From: Candidatus Colicola equi
GTDB taxonomy: Bacteria > Bacteroidota > Bacteroidia > Bacteroidales > Paludibacteraceae
Direction of reading: 5' to 3'
DNA: 64,000 nt
NCBI GenBank assembly: GCA_018066175.1
Contig: JAGHRV010000007.1
Span: 1 to 64,000, forward strand
Shown: piece after piece, positions 1 to 8,370 of the stretch
Layout: each line of letters begins with the position of its first letter
Position numbering within the stretch: the first letter of the stretch is position 1
The notes under the pieces: generated by a model
Told to the model about the DNA's origin: nothing
Database searches by the model: none
Seen by the model: the letters and a program-made list of their open reading frames with translations, nothing else
Position numbers and translations under genes: made by a program

Positions 1-2
1 CA

Positions 3-710
3 TCTAACACAGAATTAGGTGCTAAAATAGGCCTCGCCATCGGTTTTGCATCGGCTTCCCATCAATTAACCAACTACACCGAACAATACACCAATCAGGA
101 CTATTATCCGGAAAATTTGGATTATACCATCACCGCCGATAACTATAAACAATGGCAAAAACAATGGCAATTAATGGTGCCGGTCATGCTGTCACTTAAA
201 ACACACGGAGTGGTGCTAAATATAGGTGCTAAAATGATGTACTTACTCACCCAAAATAGACAATTGGACGTTACTAATGCCCATATCAATGTGTATTATC
301 CCGATTTTGATGTACCAACAATAGATTATTTGGCTACAGGACGATTACCGGGCTTCAAGGACCACCAGTCCGGCACCGGTAATATGCCTAAATTATCTGT
401 TCTTTTGGCAGGAGAAATAGGATACGAATGGACGCTATCCAATGCGTCTTACATCGGGCTCGTTGCTTATGTCGATTATAGTGTATGGAATAACTATTCC
501 AACACCCCTGCCGGACATCGCCTCATTGATGTGGCACCTATCATGAATAAGGAATATCCTGTTCCTGATATCAAGGTTAATTATTTGACGGATACTTATG
601 CCGATAAGGTGAACTATCTAAGTGTGGGAGTGCGCTTTTACTATCTGCTCTCCTCCAAATCGACCAAGCAAAAACATTCATCGTATCCTTGCCACTGCCT
701 AATCAATTAA
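3..710 (+). CDS. Outer-membrane beta-barrel-like protein, 5' end missing
   Basis: The frame is open from the first bases of the window, so the true start lies upstream and only the C-terminal part (about 235 codons) is present. The protein shows alternating polar and aromatic strands, and its last strand (VGVRFYYLL near the end) resembles the closing strand of an outer-membrane barrel. The sequence continues about 18 residues past that strand, which is unusual because barrel proteins normally end in an aromatic residue at the last strand. The family is not recognised. The barrel assignment is an inference from strand pattern only. A TTG near base 117 could be mistaken for a start but sits in the middle of the same open frame. 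Confidence 0.45.
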   Translation, partial: SNTELGAKIGLAIGFASASHQLTNYTEQYTNQDYYPENLDYTITADNYKQWQKQWQLMVPVMLSLKTHGVVLNIGAKMMYLLTQNRQLDVTNAHINVYYPDFDVPTIDYLATGRLPGFKDHQSGTGNMPKLSVLLAGEIGYEWTLSNASYIGLVAYVDYSVWNNYSNTPAGHRLIDVAPIMNKEYPVPDIKVNYLTDTYADKVNYLSVGVRFYYLLSSKSTKQKHSSYPCHCLIN

Positions 711-973
711 TCTTTCCTCTTATTAATCTCTTGCGAGGCAGAAAAAAGTTTGTTTTTTATCGTCCAAAAATCTAAAAGTAACTAAAAAGCGTCTAAAGTA
801 GGCGACCACTTCGCGACCACATGCAGCTAGCGGAAGCCCCGCCTAACCCCAGCCAAAACCTGCCAAAAACCTTGCTTTTCGTGGGGATTATGTGGGGGGT
901 AGGTGGGGCTCGTGTCTGCAGCATGTGGGCGAGAGAGTGTCGAGAGACCCTCGATCGACCCTCGACACATAAT

Positions 974-997
974 AATAAGATAAAATCTTATTTTTTT
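974..997 (+). terminator. Rho-independent-type hairpin
   Basis: AATAAGAT pairs perfectly with ATCTTATT across a three-base loop and is followed by a run of T. It would end transcripts from the outer-membrane gene before the promoter of the next gene. Confidence 0.5.
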
Positions 998-1006
998 CGC
1001 TTAAAA

Positions 1007-1038
1007 TTTGCATATATCAGATTTTTTTTATAATTTTG
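1007..1038 (+). promoter_or_regulatory. Bacteroidota promoter for the Myb/SANT-like gene
   Basis: TTTG at 1007-1010 and TAATTTTG at 1031-1038 are separated by exactly 20 bases, the layout of the primary sigma factor promoters of Bacteroidota. The ATG at 1073 follows 34 bases downstream. Confidence 0.7.
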
Positions 1039-1072
1039 CGGGCAAAATTGAAAGTAATAAATATATAAAGGT

Positions 1073-1351
1073 ATGGAAAAAACTGATATCACGGCATCTC
1101 CCGTAGAGACAACAGCCGCAAATGAACCCCAAAAGAAAGTTAAAAAAGGCGAATCAACAACCGGTATTAGAAGAAGAAAATGGCGCAGAGAGGAAGAGAG
1201 AATCCTATTAGCCATGTATGAGGAAAATGTGGATTACGAAGTCATTGGTCAGAGAATAAACAGAACGGTATCTGCGGTGACGTCACGGTTACAACGCATG
1301 GGATACCTGATGTATGACAAAGAGAAAAAGACGGTGGTAAGAATCCGATAA
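1073..1351 (+). CDS. Small Myb/SANT-like DNA-binding protein
   Basis: This is a 92-residue protein. Residues about 1-30 are polar and rich in Thr, Glu and Lys. Residues about 34-78 form a tri-helical Myb/SANT-like unit starting with a basic patch and RKWRREEE, followed by a second helix and the recognition-like stretch RTVSAVTSRLQRMGY. Small proteins of this kind are usually DNA-binding; no target can be named. It has its own promoter at 1007-1038 and precedes pdxJ by 45 bases, so it may be cotranscribed with it. The function is inferred from the fold pattern only. Confidence 0.6.
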   Translation: MEKTDITASPVETTAANEPQKKVKKGESTTGIRRRKWRREEERILLAMYEENVDYEVIGQRINRTVSAVTSRLQRMGYLMYDKEKKTVVRIR

Positions 1352-1396
1352 CCATTTAGCGTATATCCAAAGAGCTGTACTGATGCAGCTGAATTC

Positions 1397-2119
1397 ATGA
1401 CAAGGTTAAGCGTCAATATCAATAAAGTGGCTACCTTGCGCAATGCTCGTGGTGGCAATTTGCCGGATGTGGCTCGTTTTGCGCAGGACTGTGAACGATT
1501 TGGAGCCGAGGGCATAACGGTGCATCCTCGTCCCGACGAGCGTCATATTCGTCGCACGGATGTATATGCGCTTAAGCAGTTGGTGACGACTGAGTTTAAC
1601 ATCGAGGGTAATCCTGAGCGTCCGTTTATTGAATTAGTGACGGATGTGCGTCCTACTCAGGTGACGTTGGTGCCGGATGCTTTGTCACAGTTAACCAGTA
1701 ACCATGGTTGGGATACAGTGGCTAACTTAGATTACCTGACGCCTATTATCCGGACATTCAAGGATGCGGGTATCCGTGTGAGTGTGTTTGTGGATGCTGA
1801 TCCACGTATGGTGGAGTACGCGGCCAAGGCGGGTGCGGATAGGGTGGAACTCTATACCGGTCCGTATGCAGCGATGTACGATACGAATCAGGAAACCGCC
1901 ATTGCTGCCTATCGTCCAGCCGCCGAGAAAGCGCACGAGTTAGGATTGGGTCTGAATGCCGGTCATGATTTGAATCTGCGCAACTTGCATCCCTTCATCG
2001 CCGCCTTCCCATGGGTGGATGAGGTGAGTATAGGTCACGCCCTAATCGCAGATGCGCTGTATTTAGGAATAGAAGAAACAATTAAACAATATAAACTATG
2101 TTGCAAATCGATACATTAG
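1397..2119 (+). CDS. pdxJ: Pyridoxine 5'-phosphate synthase
   Basis: PdxJ condenses 1-deoxy-D-xylulose 5-phosphate with 3-amino-2-oxopropyl phosphate to pyridoxine 5'-phosphate in the DXP-dependent vitamin B6 pathway. The N-terminus [17 protein letters not shown], the segment [14 protein letters not shown] with the active-site His and Arg, and the C-terminal NAGHDLNL and EVSIGHALI motifs are all diagnostic of this TIM-barrel family. The length of 240 residues is normal. The last 22 bases overlap the exbB start, so it is probably translated together with the proton-channel operon behind it, an arrangement common in Bacteroidales. Confidence 0.96.
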   Translation: MTRLSVNINKVATLRNARGGNLPDVARFAQDCERFGAEGITVHPRPDERHIRRTDVYALKQLVTTEFNIEGNPERPFIELVTDVRPTQVTLVPDALSQLTSNHGWDTVANLDYLTPIIRTFKDAGIRVSVFVDADPRMVEYAAKAGADRVELYTGPYAAMYDTNQETAIAAYRPAAEKAHELGLGLNAGHDLNLRNLHPFIAAFPWVDEVSIGHALIADALYLGIEETIKQYKLCCKSIH

Positions 2120-2796
2120 TAACGGAAGTGGCCGAACAGATGGCTGCAGAGGAGCCTATCGCAGAGGTGGCTCAAGAGATTAACTTATGGACCATGGCTT
2201 CCTACGGAGGCTGGATTATGATTGTATTGGCTATCTTATTGGCCGGTGCTATCTATTTATTTATAGAGCGAATGGTAGTGCTGCATCATGCCATGCAGGA
2301 GGATAAGAACTTCATGAATCGCATCAAGGACTTCATTCATGAAGGCAAGATTGATTCGGCGCTTAATCTATGCCGTGCGTCGGAGACTCCCGCAGCTCGC
2401 ATGATAGAGAAGGGTATAACCCGTATAGGTCGTCCCATGCAGGATGTGCAAGTGGCTGTAGAGAACGTAGGTAACTTAGAGGTTAGTAAATTAGAGAAAG
2501 GTTTAGTCATTATGGCTACTATTGCTGCCGGAGCACCTATGTTAGGTTTCTTGGGAACTGTACTTGGTATGGTGCAGACCTTCTATAACATGGCCCAAAA
2601 CGCCAGCGGCGTGATTGAAATGGCTGCTTTGTCCGAAGGTATGTATCAGGCGATGGTAACTACGATTGGAGGTTTGATCGTTGGTATATTGGCTATGTTT
2701 GCCTATAACTTCCTCGTTTCTCGTATCGACCGCGTGGTACGCAGTTTAGAGGGACGGACGATGGAGTTTATGGATTTATTGAATGAACCCGCTTAA
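2098..2796 (+). CDS. exbB: MotA/TolQ/ExbB proton channel protein
   Basis: ExbB forms the inner-membrane channel that uses proton motive force to energise TonB. The 232-residue protein has a first membrane segment at about 39-57, a cytoplasmic domain with [22 protein letters not shown] (second segment, about 139-160) and a third membrane helix at about 185-205, as in the family. The family's threonines in the second and third helices are present. ATG at 2098 overlaps the end of pdxJ by 22 bases, and exbD follows after 10 bases. The N-terminus is extended and acidic (about 30 residues) compared with enterobacterial ExbB. Confidence 0.92.
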   Translation: MLQIDTLVTEVAEQMAAEEPIAEVAQEINLWTMASYGGWIMIVLAILLAGAIYLFIERMVVLHHAMQEDKNFMNRIKDFIHEGKIDSALNLCRASETPAARMIEKGITRIGRPMQDVQVAVENVGNLEVSKLEKGLVIMATIAAGAPMLGFLGTVLGMVQTFYNMAQNASGVIEMAALSEGMYQAMVTTIGGLIVGILAMFAYNFLVSRIDRVVRSLEGRTMEFMDLLNEPA

Positions 2797-2806
2797 GTAA
2801 GAATCT

Positions 2807-3214
2807 ATGGCATTGAAAAAACGAAATAGAGTAGAGGCATCCTTCGCCATGTCGTCCATGACGGACTTGATTTTCTTGCTGTTGCTGTTCTTTGTGATGG
2901 CGAGCACGATGTCCGCGCCGAATGACATCAAGATCAATCTGCCTCAGTCTCGCGCCAACACATCTACTAAACAAGTAGTGGCTAAGGTCTTTGTTGATAA
3001 CTTAGGTCAGTACTCGGTGGCAATAGGTAAAGAAAAGCCCATTGCTATTATGGAGGAGGACTTGGAAGGTTATTTGAGTAGCGTTCAGCAGCAGGATTCG
3101 ACGATGTATATCGCCCTGCATGCCGATGAAGATATAGCATATAAGCAGGTAGTTAAAGTGCTCGACATCGCTAATGAGTACAAGATGAAACTCGTAATTG
3201 CTACTAAAAAGTGA
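2807..3214 (+). CDS. exbD: ExbD/TolR biopolymer transport protein
   Basis: ExbD pairs with ExbB in the Ton motor. The 135-residue protein has a short cytoplasmic N-terminus, a single membrane helix (about 15-33) containing the essential aspartate in SSMTDLIFLLLLFF, and a periplasmic domain ending VLDIANEYKMKLVIATKK. It lies between exbB and a tonB-like gene. Its stop codon overlaps the GTG start of the next gene by four bases, which suggests translational coupling. Confidence 0.92.
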   Translation: MALKKRNRVEASFAMSSMTDLIFLLLLFFVMASTMSAPNDIKINLPQSRANTSTKQVVAKVFVDNLGQYSVAIGKEKPIAIMEEDLEGYLSSVQQQDSTMYIALHADEDIAYKQVVKVLDIANEYKMKLVIATKK

Positions 3215-3957
3215 AAACAGAATCCAAATCACATATCATCGCTTCGGTAGGTACGGCCGTTATCATGGCACTTATCTTCCTGCTGCTGTGGTTCATTTTT
3301 ATTGGTGTACCTCAGCCCGAGGAGGACGAAGGTATCATGGTGTCTTTTGGTGACGAGATAGAGATGGGTGGTGGACTGCCAACCCAAGAGCCCTATCAGC
3401 CTACCGAATCATCTGAGGCTGCTTCTCCTGAAGTGGCTAAGCCCGAACCGCTGATGACGCAGGAGGACGAATCGGCTATGGCCGTGCAGCGTGAGCAGGA
3501 GCGTCAGCGCAAGGCCGAAGAGGAACGTCTGGCTGCGGAGAAGCGTAAACAACAGGAGGCCATAGCTAAGGCCAACCAATTAGGAGCACTCTTCGGCAAT
3601 ACCGAATCGCCACAAGGAGCTAATGGTCAGGTAGGCGAACAAGGTGCGGCCAAGAACGGCAATCCGTTAGGACACGGGGCATCCGGAGGCAATACATGGA
3701 GCCTGAACGGTCGCCATCTGATTGGTTCATTGCCCGAACCGGCTGCGACGTTTAACCAAGAAGGTAAAGTAGTGGTGGAAATAGTAGTGGATAAGGAAGG
3801 AAATGTAGTGAATGCTCGTGCCGGCAAAGGTACCACTATCTCGGACGAAGCCACTAAGCAACTGGCAGTAAAGGCGGCTTACCGCGCTAAGTTTAACATG
3901 GTAGATCATCCTAATGCAGTGATGGGTAACATAACCTATTACTTCAAATTTAAATAA
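3211..3957 (+). CDS. tonB: TonB-family energy transducer
   Basis: This is the periplasm-spanning partner of ExbB-ExbD that transmits energy to outer-membrane receptors such as the one encoded at 11275-14568. The 248-residue protein starts with GTG, has one membrane helix at about 10-28, a long Glu/Gln/Lys-rich linker (about 80-140, with a predicted coiled coil) and a C-terminal TonB-like domain (about 165-248) that contains GKVVVEIVVDKEGNVVNARA and ends in YYFKFK. Instead of the Pro-Lys/Pro-Glu linker of enterobacterial TonB it uses a charged helical linker, as in TolA-like transducers of Bacteroidota. Confidence 0.85.
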   Translation: MKTESKSHIIASVGTAVIMALIFLLLWFIFIGVPQPEEDEGIMVSFGDEIEMGGGLPTQEPYQPTESSEAASPEVAKPEPLMTQEDESAMAVQREQERQRKAEEERLAAEKRKQQEAIAKANQLGALFGNTESPQGANGQVGEQGAAKNGNPLGHGASGGNTWSLNGRHLIGSLPEPAATFNQEGKVVVEIVVDKEGNVVNARAGKGTTISDEATKQLAVKAAYRAKFNMVDHPNAVMGNITYYFKFK

Positions 3958-3980
3958 ACAAACCGACTAATTAAAAGTGT

Positions 3981-4508
3981 ATGAATTATCTTTTTTTAGA
4001 CAATGGCTTTGAGGAAATAGAAGCCTTAACAACTGTTGATTTGTTACGTAGAGCCAATATCCAAGTGACCACCATCTCTATTACCGGCAAGGCCATGGTA
4101 TTGGGAGCCCACAACATAGCGGTGGAGGCTGACGGATTGATGGATGATGTTGATTTCTCGGATGCCGAGATGCTTATCTTGCCCGGTGGCGCCAGCCATT
4201 TGGAGAATTGTAATGCCCTTTGCGACTTGCTCAAGCAGCACAACGAGCAAGGCAAGATGATTGCGGCAATCTGTTATGCTCCATCTGTATTAGGACGATT
4301 GGGCATATTAGAAGGTAAACAGGCCACCTGCTACCCCGGCTTTGAGTCTTACTTAGGCGAGAGCTATGTAGGCGGATTGGTGGTGGAATCCAAGAATATC
4401 ATTACTGCCAAAGGTCCCGGACTAAGTGCCGACTTTGCCTTCTGCATCATAGAGAAACTGGCGGGATCGGATGTGGCCGATAAGGTATATGACGCAGCAC
4501 AGTACTGA
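3981..4508 (+). CDS. DJ-1/PfpI family protein
   Basis: The 175-residue protein has the flavodoxin-like fold of the DJ-1 superfamily. The nucleophile elbow AAICYAPSVLG carries the conserved cysteine (about residue 98), the N-terminal DNGFEEIEAL carries the conserved glutamate, and LILPGGASHLEN matches the third conserved block. Relatives are often annotated as thiazole biosynthesis (ThiJ) or YajL proteins and have chaperone or glyoxalase-like activities. No catalytic role can be fixed here. It follows the tonB gene by 23 bases and may belong to the same transcript. Confidence 0.88.
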   Translation: MNYLFLDNGFEEIEALTTVDLLRRANIQVTTISITGKAMVLGAHNIAVEADGLMDDVDFSDAEMLILPGGASHLENCNALCDLLKQHNEQGKMIAAICYAPSVLGRLGILEGKQATCYPGFESYLGESYVGGLVVESKNIITAKGPGLSADFAFCIIEKLAGSDVADKVYDAAQY

Positions 4509-4554
4509 TTCTAAATAATAAAGAATAAATAACAACTAACAAAATTACAAAATT

Positions 4555-5688
4555 ATGAAGAAAACTCTTCTCACATTAGCCGCTATCATGGTATGCTCCG
4601 TGATGATGGCTCAGGATGCAGCAGAGCAAGCACCTGTAGAAAAAGATTGGAAATGGTCCGGTATCGTAGGTTTGAACGCTAACGCAACCGGTATGGTTAA
4701 CTGGGCAGCCGGAGGTAAGAACAATGTTACCGGTACCGTATTTGGTAAAGTTCGTTGCTTGTACGACAAGAATGACCTGAGTTGGGAAACTAACCTCGAT
4801 ATCGAGTATGGTATGAGTTACGTGGACCAGAAATACGACAAGGTTCAAAAAGCAAGTGACCATCTGAAGTTCAATACCAAGTTTGGTTGGGCATTCAAGA
4901 AAACCTGGTACTTAACGGTTAATGCCGGATTCCAAACACAGTTTGACCTCGGTCGTGACTACACCGGTACAGCAGCTCCTAATAAGGTGATTTCTAATAT
5001 CCTGGCTCCTTCGTACACCGATATATCTGTCGGTATTGACTGGAAGCCCAACAGTATTTTCTCCGTTTATCTGTCACCGGTAGCAGGTCGTATCGCCACG
5101 GCTTATGTGAGCGACAATGTGCAAGACCGTTTCAAAGATTACAATCGTGAATTAGCTATCTTCAACGGCGAAGATCCTTCTGCATACGGCGATTATGACT
5201 TGCGTCGCGCTCTGCAAGAAGCTAATGGTACGTGGAAATACACGGACCATGGTGATGATGGTTATACCAAAGAGTACAAGAATGCCAAAGCTGAACTTGG
5301 TCTGACTTTGAAAGGTGGTATCAACTATGAGTACAAGGGTCTCAAAGTCATCACTAATGTCACCCTGTTTACTCCGTATGCTTGGGACAAAACGAAATTG
5401 TATAATATGGAAATAGGTGGAACAACCTATATCTATTCTGAGTCACAAATGGAAGAAAAATTTGGAACTACTGACGTAGGTGAGTACTTAGGTTATCGTG
5501 ATAATAACCGTCGTTTCGGTAACTTTGATGTAGATTGGGATGTAACGTTGTCTTACCAACTGCTCAAGTGCCTCAACCTCTCGCTCACTACAAACCTCAA
5601 ATATGTCAACGGTTTAATGATTGACGGTGGTAAAGAGAAAGTTCAGTTCCTGGCTAATCTTGGTTTAGGCGTTAGCTACGCATTCTAA
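4555..5688 (+). CDS. DUF3078 outer-membrane protein
   Basis: The 377-residue protein carries a signal peptide (MKKTLLTLAAIMVCSVMMAQ, cut after Ala-Gln at about 19-20). The segment WKWSGIVGLNANATGMVNWA followed by AGGKNN is typical of DUF3078, a Bacteroidota family predicted to form an outer-membrane barrel. The C-terminal strand LGLGVSYAF ends in phenylalanine as expected for a BAM substrate. Function is unknown. It sits two bases before the ZapB-like gene, so the two could be cotranscribed although they act in different places. Confidence 0.82.
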   Translation: MKKTLLTLAAIMVCSVMMAQDAAEQAPVEKDWKWSGIVGLNANATGMVNWAAGGKNNVTGTVFGKVRCLYDKNDLSWETNLDIEYGMSYVDQKYDKVQKASDHLKFNTKFGWAFKKTWYLTVNAGFQTQFDLGRDYTGTAAPNKVISNILAPSYTDISVGIDWKPNSIFSVYLSPVAGRIATAYVSDNVQDRFKDYNRELAIFNGEDPSAYGDYDLRRALQEANGTWKYTDHGDDGYTKEYKNAKAELGLTLKGGINYEYKGLKVITNVTLFTPYAWDKTKLYNMEIGGTTYIYSESQMEEKFGTTDVGEYLGYRDNNRRFGNFDVDWDVTLSYQLLKCLNLSLTTNLKYVNGLMIDGGKEKVQFLANLGLGVSYAF

Positions 5689-5690
5689 TC

Positions 5691-5969
5691 ATGGAACCTT
5701 TAGCGCAATTGCAAAATAACGTTCACCTCTTGCTCCAACGCATTGACGAATTGGAGCAGGAGGTGGCGGCGTTGCGCCAAACCAATACAGAGCAGAGAGA
5801 AGAAGTGATGCAGGCGCATAGCGAATTGGTGGAGACACAAACGAAGTATCGTAAACTACTGCTCGCTCATGCCATGATTGGCGGAGAAGAAGACCGCCAA
5901 AAAGCTAAAAATCAACTCACGAGCATGATTGCACAAGTGGATCATGCATTGGAACTACTGAAACAATGA
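5691..5969 (+). CDS. ZapB-like coiled-coil protein
   Basis: This 92-residue protein is almost entirely coiled coil: heptad-like leucines run from LLLQRIDELEQEV through LRQTNTEQREEV to residue about 60, followed by a second short helix at 67-91. Genes of this type regularly precede zapA in Bacteroidota and are thought to act with it at the divisome. Its stop overlaps the zapA start by four bases (ATGA), supporting a joint role. The family assignment rests on position and coiled-coil content, since ZapB itself is too simple in sequence to identify with confidence. Confidence 0.65.
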   Translation: MEPLAQLQNNVHLLLQRIDELEQEVAALRQTNTEQREEVMQAHSELVETQTKYRKLLLAHAMIGGEEDRQKAKNQLTSMIAQVDHALELLKQ

Positions 5970-6265
5970 GTGAGAATAAAGTGCATATTATCATTACCCT
6001 CAATGCACAACGTTTAGCATTTGATATCAATCGAGAGGACGAACCTTACTACCGTAAGGCGCAGAACATGCTGAACGAACGTTTCGCTGTATATCAACGC
6101 AAAAGACCCAATGATTCAGCGGAAAAAATATGGATGTACGTCGCTTTCTGGGTGGCTGTTAACCTGTTCGCACAATCGCGAGATAAGGATATAGAACCCT
6201 ATCTGAAGGCTATTCGTGACATCAACCGAGAAATAGAAAATAAACTAAACAACAATATAAATTAA
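5966..6265 (+). CDS. zapA: Cell division protein ZapA
   Basis: ZapA binds and cross-links FtsZ filaments at mid-cell. The 99-residue protein has the family's N-terminal beta-hairpin ([16 protein letters not shown]), the segment [13 protein letters not shown] and the C-terminal helix with [15 protein letters not shown]. It overlaps the coiled-coil gene upstream by four bases, and rny starts 11 bases downstream. The zapA-rny order is common in Bacteroidales; the 6S RNA gene sometimes found near zapA in other bacteria has no room here. Confidence 0.87.
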   Translation: MSENKVHIIITLNAQRLAFDINREDEPYYRKAQNMLNERFAVYQRKRPNDSAEKIWMYVAFWVAVNLFAQSRDKDIEPYLKAIRDINREIENKLNNNIN

Positions 6266-6276
6266 TTTACGGAATT

Positions 6277-7800
6277 ATGACTAATATCATTGTTATAGCT
6301 ATTGTTGCCTTAATTGTGGGCGCAGTGGCATGTTATCTCTTCTTCCGCTATTCATCCAGCGGTATTATCCGCAAGGCTGAAGAAGAGGCTGAGGTCATCA
6401 AGAAGAACAAGATGATTGAAGCCAAGGAGAAATTTATTGCTCTTAAACTTGAGCACGACAACGCGATGCGTGCAGATGAGCAACGTAAACAGCAACGTGA
6501 GCAGCAACTCAACCAACGCCAGAATGAACTCAATCAGCGTCAAGGCGAACTGCAACGTCAACAAAACGAGCTGAACCAACAACAGCAGACTATCGAAGGA
6601 CAACAAAAAGCCCTTGAGTTCAAACAACAAGAGGTGGAGAAAATGCACCAACAGGCTCAAAAGCAGTTGGAGTCGCTGTCCGGTATGTCGGCCGAGGAGG
6701 CTAAGAAACAATTAGTGGAAGCCATGAAAGATGAGGCTAAAACGGCTGCTATGGCTTTTATTAACGAGACCATGGATGATGCGCGTCTTACGGCTAATAA
6801 GGAGGCTAAGAAAATCATCATCCAAACCATTCAGCGCGTTGCTTCAGAAACGACCGCAGAGAATGCCGTGTCGGTCTTCCATATTGATAACGACGAAGTG
6901 AAAGGTCGTGTTATTGGTCGAGAGGGACGTAATATCCGTGCCTTAGAGGCTGCTACCGGTGTGGAAATCGTTGTGGACGACACGCCCGAAGCTATCACCA
7001 TCTCCGGCTATGATCCTATCCGTCGCGAGATAGCTCGCCTATCTCTGCACCAACTCGTACAAGATGGTCGTATCCACCCTGCACGTATCGAAGAAGTGGT
7101 GGCTAAGGTGACTAAACAAGTGGAGGACGAGATTATTGAAACAGGTAAGCGCACGACCATTGACTTGGGCGTACATGGTCTGCACCCTGAACTGATTCGA
7201 TTGATTGGTAAACTCAAATACCGTTCGTCATACGGTCAGAACTTGCTGCAACACGCTCGTGAAACAGCTAATCTCTGTGCCGTAATGGCAGCCGAATTAG
7301 GTCTCAATCCTAAGAAAGCTCGTCGCGCAGGTTTATTGCACGATATAGGTAAAGTAGCCGAGAACGAGGAGGAACTGGCGCACGCTGAATTAGGTGGCAA
7401 GTTATGCGAGAAATACGGAGAGAAACCTGATATATGCAATGCCGTAGCAGCTCACCATGACGAATGTCCGATGGAGACGCTGATTGCTCCTATCGTACAA
7501 GCATGTGACGCTATCTCCGGTGCTCGTCCGGGTGCCCGTCGCGAGATTGTAGAGACCTATATTAAACGTCTCAATGACTTGGAGAATATGGCTATGTCCT
7601 ATCCGGGCGTAGTTAAGACATACGCTTTGCAGGCCGGTCGTGAACTGCGTGTCATCGTTGGTGCAGATAAGATTTCCGATAAGGACACCGAACTGCTTTC
7701 CTTCGACTTGGCTAAACGTATCCAGGATGAGATGACTTATCCCGGACAGGTTAAGGTGACTGTTATTCGTGAGGTTAGAGCCGTTAACGTAGCTAAGTAA
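6277..7800 (+). CDS. rny: Ribonuclease Y
   Basis: RNase Y is a membrane-anchored endoribonuclease that starts mRNA decay. The 507-residue protein has an N-terminal membrane helix (about 3-24), a very Gln/Glu-rich coiled coil (about 30-150), a KH domain ([23 protein letters not shown], with the GREGRN loop, about 205-265) and an HD domain with LLHDIGK (about residues 350-356) followed by AHHDE. Length is normal for the family. The coiled-coil DNA (6480-6620) is a CAA/CAG-rich repeat-like stretch. A strong hairpin terminator follows at 7821. Confidence 0.95.
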   Translation: MTNIIVIAIVALIVGAVACYLFFRYSSSGIIRKAEEEAEVIKKNKMIEAKEKFIALKLEHDNAMRADEQRKQQREQQLNQRQNELNQRQGELQRQQNELNQQQQTIEGQQKALEFKQQEVEKMHQQAQKQLESLSGMSAEEAKKQLVEAMKDEAKTAAMAFINETMDDARLTANKEAKKIIIQTIQRVASETTAENAVSVFHIDNDEVKGRVIGREGRNIRALEAATGVEIVVDDTPEAITISGYDPIRREIARLSLHQLVQDGRIHPARIEEVVAKVTKQVEDEIIETGKRTTIDLGVHGLHPELIRLIGKLKYRSSYGQNLLQHARETANLCAVMAAELGLNPKKARRAGLLHDIGKVAENEEELAHAELGGKLCEKYGEKPDICNAVAAHHDECPMETLIAPIVQACDAISGARPGARREIVETYIKRLNDLENMAMSYPGVVKTYALQAGRELRVIVGADKISDKDTELLSFDLAKRIQDEMTYPGQVKVTVIREVRAVNVAK

Positions 7801-7820
7801 ACGAAGTGTTGATATACAAA

Positions 7821-7854
7821 AAATGTCGTAGCCACAGGGTTACGACATTTTTTT
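7821..7854. terminator. Bidirectional terminator between rny and cvpA
   Basis: A 13-bp stem with one G-T wobble (7821-7833 with 7838-7850) and a four-base loop is flanked by A residues on the left and T residues on the right. It lies between two convergent genes and would work for both strands. Confidence 0.85.
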
Positions 7855-7869
7855 GTTGTATGACTTATG

Positions 7870-8361
7870 TTATAAGGCCTTTACTTCCAGCCATGCCCGA
7901 TTGGCGGTCTTAAGGGCAGTAGGGTATAGTTTACTCTGTTGCTTAAGATTATTGGGCATAATATTGAATGACTGATCCAATTGGCCAATAATAAAGACGA
8001 TAACCAGCACGATAACGGCCCATTTAATTGTTCCGCAGATGCCGCCTACAAGGCGGTTAATCCAGCCCATCTTAATGGCTTTCATTAACTTCTGTAGCGC
8101 GTGACCAATCAGATTGATAATAATTGCAATCGCAAAGAAGATGATGACGTAGGATAGGATAGTACATACGGTGCTGTTCCATCCGAAGGCGTTTTGCATC
8201 CATCCGGCAAAGGCAAGCCCCCACATTCGCGCACCTATCACGCCGAGCAGAACAGCCAGTACGGCGTTCAACTCAGCGATTAGGCCGCGCATCAAACCCC
8301 TAATCAATCCAAATAGTAGGGGCAGGATAATGACTACATCTAACCAACAGATATCCTTCAT
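7870..8361 (-). CDS. CvpA family membrane protein
   Basis: This 163-residue protein has four hydrophobic segments (about 8-24, 28-46, 62-84 and 104-124) and the CvpA hallmark start WLDVVIILPLLFGLIRGLMRGL. CvpA relatives are inner-membrane proteins first linked to colicin V production in Escherichia coli; their biochemical role is unsettled. It is the last gene of the minus-strand run and lies 9 bases after the lipocalin-like lipoprotein gene. The terminator at 7821-7854 closes the transcript. Confidence 0.85.
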   Translation of the reverse strand: MKDICWLDVVIILPLLFGLIRGLMRGLIAELNAVLAVLLGVIGARMWGLAFAGWMQNAFGWNSTVCTILSYVIIFFAIAIIINLIGHALQKLMKAIKMGWINRLVGGICGTIKWAVIVLVIVFIIGQLDQSFNIMPNNLKQQSKLYPTALKTANRAWLEVKAL

Positions 8362-8370
8362 AACGGGTAT

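Larger units (their letters stand above)
711..1072 (+). other. Intergenic region with hairpins and a promoter
   Basis: These 362 bases hold no convincing gene. They contain an octamer direct repeat (GCGACCAC, twice, near 800-820), a G-rich stretch around 882-909, an 8-bp inverted repeat (937-944 with 961-968), an AT-rich terminator hairpin at 974-997 and a promoter at 1007-1038 for the next gene. Confidence 0.6.

Noticed and set aside
821-1033. Open frame of 70 codons
   Set aside because: It runs through hairpins, a terminator and a promoter, has a tryptophan- and cysteine-rich composition, and shows no family resemblance.
6352-6711. Leucine-rich minus-strand frame
   Set aside because: It is the antisense of the RNase Y coiled coil, where CAA/CAG-rich DNA produces leucine codons on the other strand.
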